Assembly (NCBI RefSeq): GCF_002029255.1
Contig: NZ_MZGT01000029.1
Span: forward strand, 1-64,000
Source of the DNA: Clostridium chromiireducens
Lineage (GTDB): Bacteria; Bacillota; Clostridia; Clostridiales; Clostridiaceae
Length of the DNA: 64,000 nucleotides
Direction of reading: 5' to 3'
Shown here: positions 57,682-64,000 of the stretch, in pieces
How positions within the stretch are numbered: position 1 is the stretch's first letter
How the letters are laid out: each line of letters opens with the position of its first letter
Notes under the pieces: model-generated
What the model saw: only the letters and a program-made list of their open reading frames with translations
The model's database searches: none
What the model was told of the DNA's origin: nothing
Program-made: the position numbers and the translations under genes

Positions 57682-58545
57682 TGTCAATTCTTATAATAAA
57701 GAAATACATATGAAATACTACAAAATGAAAAACCTAATCATATAGATAAACAATGTGTAACTTAGACTTATGAATGCAACTCGCCGAAAGAAAGGGTATT
57801 CTGTTGCTCGGTTGCGAGAGAATACCCTTTCTTTCTGGTGAGGAATATACTTCAAAGTATAAATCAAACTCTTGTTTGGGTTATCTATAGTAGGGGCAGT
57901 TTTTTCAGTGCTCTCCAGTTACTAAAGAAAAATAGGCTTTACCTTCAAAACGTTAACATTTTGAAGGTAAAGCCTTATTAATTTACAATTCTTATGTGCA
58001 TGTTGAAGCACTTATCTTCAGAGCTGCCAATCCATCAAATCTAATATACTACTGTTCTATCATTTTACTCCTTATGAAGAAGATAATATTAAGCTCCATA
58101 CATATTTACATCATTAGCTAGCTTCCGAGACGATGGCTATTCCGTATCCTAGGTGGCTGATATTCTAGGATTTGGCAGCGTATCATATTTCTCCAAAGTA
58201 TTTCGCATCGTTAATTCCTGTTCCCCTCAAGATTTTATTCGTGATTATAGTTATTAACCCGTCATAAAATTAATTTATAGATTATTCATCTTTTACAAAA
58301 TATATACAATTAAGCCACCAGACAAGAAAAAACCATGACCACCTGTAAATAGCTATTTAAGCCATATACAAATGATCGTGGATTTCATGGTGGAGGCAAA
58401 GCGTTCTATACACATGTTCAAAAAAATACGTTATTTATGATACGGTTCCCCGTATCGCTACTAAGCACGATTTTTGCTTAATGGAAGACAACTCAAAAAC
58501 TTAATGATTGCCTGTTATTTAGAGGAACTTAATATATTTTAATGT
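57682..58545. other. Intergenic stretch with two strong hairpins and an AraC remnant
   Basis: Hairpins lie at 57784-57838 (GAAAGAAAGGGTATTCT with complement) and 57934-57975 (17-base arms AGGCTTTACCTTCAAAA and complement). A plus-strand AraC remnant is at about 58130-58255. No intact gene is visible. Confidence 0.5.
58130..58255 (+). pseudogene. AraC-type HTH remnant
   Basis: The plus strand reads VADILGFGSVSYFSKVFRIV after a stop, the second HTH of AraC-type regulators (usual form GFxSxSYFxxxFK). No start, N-terminal domain or clean C-terminus is present. Confidence 0.6.
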
Positions 58546-59571
58546 CTATTTATCAATTAATCCAAGTTCAATCATACTTTTTGCAGTTGCCACGATTGCT
58601 TCTTCTGCTGATCTTGGCTGCCAGCTAAGTAACTTTTTAGCTTTTGCATTGCTGCAAGCTGTGTTTTGTCCTAAAAATGTCGCTGGCATGCGCAAATCCT
58701 TTTTAAAAATTGCCATAAATTTAATTATAAAATCCGGCAGTACCTTAGTAGATACTTTTTTTGCTGTACTTCCTAAGTATCTCTGCAAAATTTTAGCTTC
58801 TTCTTTATATGTCAGATTTTCACCCGTAGTAGCAATAAATCGCTCTCCCGCTGCTTCTGGACATGTCATTGCAAGCAAATGTAATTCTGCAACATCTCTC
58901 ACATCAACGTAATCAAATCCAATTTTTAAGAGGAATGGCATATTCCCGCTGAGCATCGCACGAATAATCTGATTAGAGTGAGAAAAATCCTGTCCAAGTA
59001 CAGGTCCCATGACTGCCACAGGATTAACAGCAGAGAGTTCCATATTCTCTTTCTTTGCAAATTTCCAAGCCGCAAGCTCTGCCATAGTTTTTGAACGTTG
59101 GTATGCATCAATATCCCCTGACAAGTCAGTCCAATCTTCCTCTGTGAAAATCTCCGGGTGAGACTTATGGCCTGCAAGCACTGCCCCGGAAGCAGAAGTT
59201 AGGACTACACGTTTAACACCTGCCGCTTTCGCTGCCTTCATCACGCGCAATGTACCATCAACCGCCATTTTCACCATTTCATCACCATCATCAGGACGTG
59301 TGGCTGGTGTTGGTGATGCCACATGAATAACGTAAGTCGCATCAGTTGCAGCCTTCATCCAGTTTATATCACTTGTCAAATCTGTCTGTATAAACTCAAG
59401 GTTTTCAAAATTAACTGCTCCACCTTGTTCAAGCATTGACTTAACCTCATCCTGACGTGACAATGTGCGAAGTGTTGTACGAACTTGATATCCCCGTTTC
59501 AAAAGCTTTAATATTATATGGACGGCAATGAAGCCGCTTCCGCCTGTTACTAAAACTAATTCTTTTTCCAT
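58546..59571 (-). CDS. NAD-dependent epimerase/dihydroflavonol reductase-like oxidoreductase
   Basis: This 341-residue extended SDR has VLVTGGSGFIAVHIILKLLKRGY (residues 6-28), HVASPTPA and catalytic YQRSK. It resembles dihydroflavonol 4-reductase-like and aldehyde reductases. It is divergent from a TetR gene (115 bp), which is its likely regulator. The start follows GGGGG. Confidence 0.9.
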   Translation of the reverse strand: MEKELVLVTGGSGFIAVHIILKLLKRGYQVRTTLRTLSRQDEVKSMLEQGGAVNFENLEFIQTDLTSDINWMKAATDATYVIHVASPTPATRPDDGDEMVKMAVDGTLRVMKAAKAAGVKRVVLTSASGAVLAGHKSHPEIFTEEDWTDLSGDIDAYQRSKTMAELAAWKFAKKENMELSAVNPVAVMGPVLGQDFSHSNQIIRAMLSGNMPFLLKIGFDYVDVRDVAELHLLAMTCPEAAGERFIATTGENLTYKEEAKILQRYLGSTAKKVSTKVLPDFIIKFMAIFKKDLRMPATFLGQNTACSNAKAKKLLSWQPRSAEEAIVATAKSMIELGLIDK

Positions 59572-59686
59572 AATAATTCCCCCTCACTAAAGTTTCACTT
59601 GTAACCTCTGTGCCATTAGCATATACTATTATCAAGATGAAATCAACACAGAAACGATCATATGTGACAATAAGGAAGGTATTGTA

Positions 59687-60208
59687 ATGGCAGCAACAAA
59701 TCACTCGCAAACCATCAAAAAAGATACAAAGGATTTTATTACAACTGCTATGTTGCAATTGCTTGCAACAGAAAAGTTATCAGAATTGACAGTTTCACAA
59801 GTTTGTAAACGGGCAGGGGTAAGCCGCATGGCTTTTTACCGAAATTTTAACGATCTCGAGCAGATTTTGTATGAGTATTACAAGCCAAAGATTGCGGCTG
59901 TATTTTATACGATTCAGCAGAATCCACCCTTCTCTGATAAATTTGATATCCAATTAAAGTTTTTCAGTACCTTTAGTGATGATTTACTTTCATCTGTTGA
60001 CCGTGGATATGAACCAATTATTCAGCAGATTTTCATAGAAGAAATAACCAAATTTTATGCTCCTGATAGTGGTGAATACTGGACAACTTTCATGTCAGCG
60101 GGTGTTTATGCTGTTTGGCGAAAATGGTTTCTAAGTGGCCAGCAAAAACCACTCCAAGAAATAATGGAATTTTTTAAGCAATTTGATACATTAAAAAAGA
60201 CTTTTTAA
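59687..60208 (+). CDS. TetR family transcriptional regulator
   Basis: This 173-residue protein has HTH LTVSQVCKRAGVSRMAFYRNFNDLEQILYEYY. The HTH is very like that of the TetR at 57154 (GVSRMAFYRN), so the two are paralogs. It starts MAATNHSQ behind AAGGAAGG. It is divergent from the reductase at 58546. Confidence 0.92.
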   Translation: MAATNHSQTIKKDTKDFITTAMLQLLATEKLSELTVSQVCKRAGVSRMAFYRNFNDLEQILYEYYKPKIAAVFYTIQQNPPFSDKFDIQLKFFSTFSDDLLSSVDRGYEPIIQQIFIEEITKFYAPDSGEYWTTFMSAGVYAVWRKWFLSGQQKPLQEIMEFFKQFDTLKKTF

Positions 60209-60432
60209 GATTTCTGCATCTATCACTTATCGTACATTTTTTATTAATTGTTGAGCAAATACTTTTAGTCTCAATCTTTTTATCTGGTATAAATTCAGAT
60301 TTATAACTAAAATTTCTTTCGACAGGCATTCCAATATCTCTTAATTGAGAATGCTTACAATAAATTTAATGTAGCTTAGTCTTAGGCAAAATTATAGAAG
60401 CTTATCCGTGTAAAAAATATCGGATAGTAAAA

Positions 60433-61758
60433 TTAAATACTTTCATTAACTAACCCTGCAATGCAAAGCAAACTTAAAAGTACGAAAACCCATAAAAATT
60501 GTGTTGTATTATTTATCAATTTCACTTCAGGCGCCATACTTGTGAGAATTATCACTCCAATAGAAGCACCTAAATATCTGCTGAGTTGAATTAATCCACT
60601 TAGCACAGTTCTATCTTCACTGTTTACTGCATTTTGAGAATTTGTTAGAAACATTGCCATAATCGCACCAGTACATATACCAATAATTATATTTAATGTA
60701 TTAAGTACCATTAGATTTCCTCTATTTAAAAAATATAATATTAAACTTGAGCTAAAACATAATATAATCCATAATATTCTTGTCATCTTCATTGAGTTTA
60801 ATTTTACTAATTCTCTTCCACCTATAAGCATTCCAACAGTAATTCCTAACATAAAAAAGAACAGTATTCTACTTTCATTTATCAAAGCTCCCTGCTTCAT
60901 AAAAGCAATTCCGCATAAAGGAAGAATTGTAATAAGACCATACATAATTGCTCCAGAAATTATTGCACTAAAAATTGCCCTTCTAATAATTTTATTTTTA
61001 AAGAATTCTAGTTTTATAACTGGATTTTTATGACGTTTTTCATTTGATACAAATAATAGTATTAATATTACTACTCCTATTAGTAATAAACTTGATTCTA
61101 TATCAAATTTACGATGCTTGCTAAGCATATCAGAAAAACCTACAAGAGCAACACAGAAGCTTCCAAAAAGTAATCCTCCTTTAATATCAATTTCAGATAA
61201 TCTGATTTGAGAACTAGTTTCTAATACTTTAATACCAACACTTACTAAAGCCATTGCAAGAAGTATCATAATCGCAGTTACAAAAAATATCCAATGCCAG
61301 CCTAACTGTCCTGTTATAAAGGTTCCAATAGATGGACTTAAAATATTTGATAAGAGCTGAACAAATCCAAAAAGCCCTATCATCTTTCCTCTTTTACTCT
61401 CCTCAAACATATCAGAAATCATAGCTAAGTACACAGGCGTTATAATTCCTGCACCTAACCCCTGAAGCACCCTTGAAATAACAAGCTGATACATATTGGG
61501 CGCAAATCCACCATAAATAGTTGCAAAAGCAAATATACAAAGCCCTAATAAATAAAATTTCTTTTTTCCAAATATATCTGCAAGTTTTGAAAAGATAGGG
61601 ATAGTTATAATAGATGAAAGCATATAACTCGAAAAAACCCAGCTATAAAGACTATCCCCTCCAATTTCATTAACTATATAAGGAAGTGCAGTGGCTAGTA
61701 CCAGCTGCATCATTCCCATAGCAAACATGCTTAAGAGTATTCCCATAAATCCTATCAT
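60433..61758 (-). CDS. MFS drug transporter (DHA2-like)
   Basis: This 441-residue polytopic transporter has the motif VLATALPYIVNEIGGDSLYSWV near its start and PIFSKLADIFGKKKFY in loop 2-3. The ATG at 61758 is chosen, behind GGCGGTG, although an in-frame GTG at 61767 exists. It starts only 12 bp after the PEP-utilising enzyme stop. They probably form a resistance operon. Confidence 0.9.
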   Translation of the reverse strand: MIGFMGILLSMFAMGMMQLVLATALPYIVNEIGGDSLYSWVFSSYMLSSIITIPIFSKLADIFGKKKFYLLGLCIFAFATIYGGFAPNMYQLVISRVLQGLGAGIITPVYLAMISDMFEESKRGKMIGLFGFVQLLSNILSPSIGTFITGQLGWHWIFFVTAIMILLAMALVSVGIKVLETSSQIRLSEIDIKGGLLFGSFCVALVGFSDMLSKHRKFDIESSLLLIGVVILILLFVSNEKRHKNPVIKLEFFKNKIIRRAIFSAIISGAIMYGLITILPLCGIAFMKQGALINESRILFFFMLGITVGMLIGGRELVKLNSMKMTRILWIILCFSSSLILYFLNRGNLMVLNTLNIIIGICTGAIMAMFLTNSQNAVNSEDRTVLSGLIQLSRYLGASIGVIILTSMAPEVKLINNTTQFLWVFVLLSLLCIAGLVNESI

Positions 61759-61770
61759 AGAAAACACCGC

Positions 61771-64000
61771 CTATTCTTCTATTACCATCACATACCCGTT
61801 ATTTCCGTCCACTCTGATTTTTTGACCTGTTTTAATCTTTTGGGTAGCTTCTGATATTCCTACAACTGCTGGTATTCCATACTCTCTAGCTACTACAGTC
61901 CCATGAGTTAGTAGACCTCCAACTTCCATAACTAATCCAGCTGCATTTATGAAAAGTGGTGTCCATCCTGGATCCGTAAAAGGTGCTACAAGAATCTCCC
62001 CTTTATTCAAGGCTGCCTTTGAAGGATCAGTTATTACCTTTGCAATTCCTTCAATAACTCCTGAAGAAACTGGAATGCCTGGAAGTGCTCCTTTTGGAAG
62101 ATTCCCTATCTTATATCCTCCTTTTATTTCTTCCCCTTCACTTGTAATAACACGAGGAGCATTTAACTTTTTATAATGTTCATATTCTTCTTTTCTTTGT
62201 TCTACTATTGTTTTAAGACTTTCATTATTTTCAATCGCTCTATATAATTCACTGAAATTTACATAAAAAATATCCTTTTCTTCATTTAAATTACCTTTAG
62301 CAACCAAATTTTCTGCTTCTTTTAGCAATTCCTTCTTAAAAATCATACAAAGTCTCATCATCATAAATTTGTGATGTTCTCTTATTGGAAAAGAATTTCT
62401 TAAAACAAATATAAGCCTTTTTGCAACTTTCGCTTTAATTTTACCATGCTTTTTTTGTATTTCCTCTATCATATTTTCTGTTGCTGCCTTAGCTTTTTTT
62501 ATAGTATTTTTGTATTCTTCCCTATGAGCGCCTTCCTCTGATGTTTTAATAGTTGCAAGTATCGATTTCACAAGTGGCTCTGGGTTTTCTGTCCATCTAT
62601 CTCTAGCTATATCTATTTCTCCTGAGGCACGCACTCCGTACATATTTATGAAATCATTGAAAAAAATCTTAAATTCCTCATTTCCTTTAACTTCATTTAT
62701 TCTTGAAGCCAAAGTTTCATAATCTTCATTTTCAAACTCATCAATTAAGCTTTGAGATCTTCTCACCATATCCGCCAAGTCTCCAGTAAGTAATCCCATT
62801 TCTGTTGTAATGTTACCTTCTAAACCTTTTGCAATTATATTAGTATAATTATTTGTTCCTAGAAGCTTCATTTCCAGCTTTTCAAGAAGCTTAAAAGCAA
62901 TAATTCCTGGTGCTAAATACGGAATTACTTTTTTAGCATCCTCATAAAGACTTGCTTTTTCATATATTATATTTAATCTTTCAGCACCTTGCTTTGCATT
63001 TAAAATAGTCTTCAAGGTATCTTCTTCACGCTGTTTAATGTAGTTATTCATAAACTCTATTGTTCCCTCAGGATTAGTGAAAATAAGATTTTTCATAACT
63101 TTAACTGCTACTGGAGCTATATATTTCAAGAAAGGTTTAATGTTAGTTTTCTTTCCTCTAAACTTTTCCTCAAAATCTTTTCTTTTTAGAAGCTCCCCTA
63201 AAGCTTCTGCCATCAAGGCATCTGCATTTTTTAATAAGTCTAAACTCTTTTCCTTTATTCTCTCTGAACACATAAGACCACTTACATCTGCATAAATTCT
63301 ACCACCTGCTGAAGCCAAAATCTTATATTTTTCTTCTCTTTTAATATTTTTTCCAAAAGGCAGCATATCCCTATATAAATCAATCCCTAAAGGAGACATT
63401 GGATCTGTCATAACTTGAAGATGATTTATAGAAATATATACATGTGCGTTATCATCATTATTATTAGGAGTTGGAAGTGGAAATAATGATGTAATTGCAC
63501 GACTCTGCACAATATACAGCTCACCATTTTCTAGACACCACTCAATATCCTGAGGGCAGCCATAATGTTTTTCTATCTTCATTCCAAGTTCAGCAAGCCT
63601 TTTTATCTCAGAATCCTTCATTACCTGGTTAGTAGATTTTTCACCTGTAATATCAACTTTTTTAGTTCCCCCACCTTGAATTGGCATTATAGCAAGTTTC
63701 TTTTCTGCTATAGTCTTATCTATTATTTCCTTTTTCTTCTTATTAAATTTATATATATCTGGGGATACAAGACCAGAAACTAACGCTTCTCCAAGTCCAA
63801 AGCTTGCATCAATAGAAATAATTCCTCTATGTCCTGATACGGGATCTGCAGTAAACATAATACCAGCTATATCTGGTAAAACCATCTTTTGAACTACTAC
63901 AGACATATGTACTTTTTCGTGCTCAATTTTATTTTGCAATCTGTAAAGTATAGCTCTATCAGTAAATAATGACGCCCAACAATTTCTTACGGAATTAATT
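61771..64000 (-). CDS. PEP-utilising/rifampicin phosphotransferase-like enzyme, 5' end outside window
   Basis: The open frame runs to the window edge in phase (upstream residues include SLFTDRAILYR), so the N-terminal part is missing. Seen are the end of the ATP-grasp domain (QKMVLPDIAGIMFTADPVSG), a long central helical domain, and a C-terminal swivelling His domain with GGLLTHGTVVAREYGIPAVVG. The THG form of the His motif resembles rifampicin phosphotransferases rather than PpsA (CHA). The central domain is not typical enough to be sure. An MFS gene follows. Confidence 0.78.
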   Translation of the reverse strand, partial: INSVRNCWASLFTDRAILYRLQNKIEHEKVHMSVVVQKMVLPDIAGIMFTADPVSGHRGIISIDASFGLGEALVSGLVSPDIYKFNKKKKEIIDKTIAEKKLAIMPIQGGGTKKVDITGEKSTNQVMKDSEIKRLAELGMKIEKHYGCPQDIEWCLENGELYIVQSRAITSLFPLPTPNNNDDNAHVYISINHLQVMTDPMSPLGIDLYRDMLPFGKNIKREEKYKILASAGGRIYADVSGLMCSERIKEKSLDLLKNADALMAEALGELLKRKDFEEKFRGKKTNIKPFLKYIAPVAVKVMKNLIFTNPEGTIEFMNNYIKQREEDTLKTILNAKQGAERLNIIYEKASLYEDAKKVIPYLAPGIIAFKLLEKLEMKLLGTNNYTNIIAKGLEGNITTEMGLLTGDLADMVRRSQSLIDEFENEDYETLASRINEVKGNEEFKIFFNDFINMYGVRASGEIDIARDRWTENPEPLVKSILATIKTSEEGAHREEYKNTIKKAKAATENMIEEIQKKHGKIKAKVAKRLIFVLRNSFPIREHHKFMMMRLCMIFKKELLKEAENLVAKGNLNEEKDIFYVNFSELYRAIENNESLKTIVEQRKEEYEHYKKLNAPRVITSEGEEIKGGYKIGNLPKGALPGIPVSSGVIEGIAKVITDPSKAALNKGEILVAPFTDPGWTPLFINAAGLVMEVGGLLTHGTVVAREYGIPAVVGISEATQKIKTGQKIRVDGNNGYVMVIEE

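Overview
The window is AT-rich (very low G+C), with TTG/ATG starts behind strong AGGAGG ribosome sites, nitrogenase-like proteins, a hybrid cluster protein, an iron alcohol dehydrogenase and many small redox enzymes. This points to an anaerobic, probably saccharolytic and solventogenic Clostridium of the beijerinckii/pasteurianum type (inference). No rRNA or tRNA gene was seen.

Region 1 (1-7060) is the most striking part. One minus-strand cluster encodes a NifD-like protein, a NifK-like protein, a NifH-like iron protein, a homoserine O-acetyltransferase (MetA with Glu111) and an O-acetylhomoserine sulfhydrylase (MetY). The set resembles the methylthio-alkane reductase (Mar) system: a nitrogenase-like enzyme would free methanethiol from organic sulfides, and MetA plus MetY would build methionine from it. 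No nifB, nifE or nifN is present. A conserved two-hairpin RNA element occurs three times here: before the nifD-like gene, before the nifH-like gene, and after metY, where it points to a gene beyond the left edge.

Region 2 (7300-16700) holds a DUF975 membrane protein, hcp, an alkyltransferase-like protein, a chemotaxis receptor and a flavin reductase. Between them lie duplicated or broken genes: two copies of a small unknown gene, a YafY-type regulator fragment and a partial copy of hisS. A perfect 24-bp-arm inverted repeat and a 15-codon ORF with a good ribosome site also lie here.

Region 3 (16800-40200) is a series of regulator/enzyme pairs: HxlR with an iron alcohol dehydrogenase, LysR with an aldo/keto reductase, AraC with an SDR, TetR, two nitroreductases, TrmB with EamA and DUF2000, and PadR with an MFS pump. 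A full-length hisS lies inside it behind a leader encoding a 16-residue peptide ending in four histidines and a terminator, a ribosome-dependent attenuator. A retropepsin-like pair, a HipA-like kinase/DUF3037 pair and a RodA-type protein are also present.

Region 4 (40200-64000) holds two tandem 144-residue beta-rich proteins framed by copies of a dispersed repeat, a nucleotidyltransferase, a MerR-methyltransferase fusion next to an MFS pump, an ECF sigma/anti-sigma pair, a VanRS-like two-component system with a lipid-type methyltransferase, an SDR/carotenoid-type operon with duplicated TetR operators, a second reductase/TetR pair, and an MFS pump with a rifampicin-phosphotransferase-like enzyme running off the right edge. 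Remnants of a PHP phosphoesterase, an IS630 transposase, HxlR and AraC regulators show that this accessory region is being remodelled.
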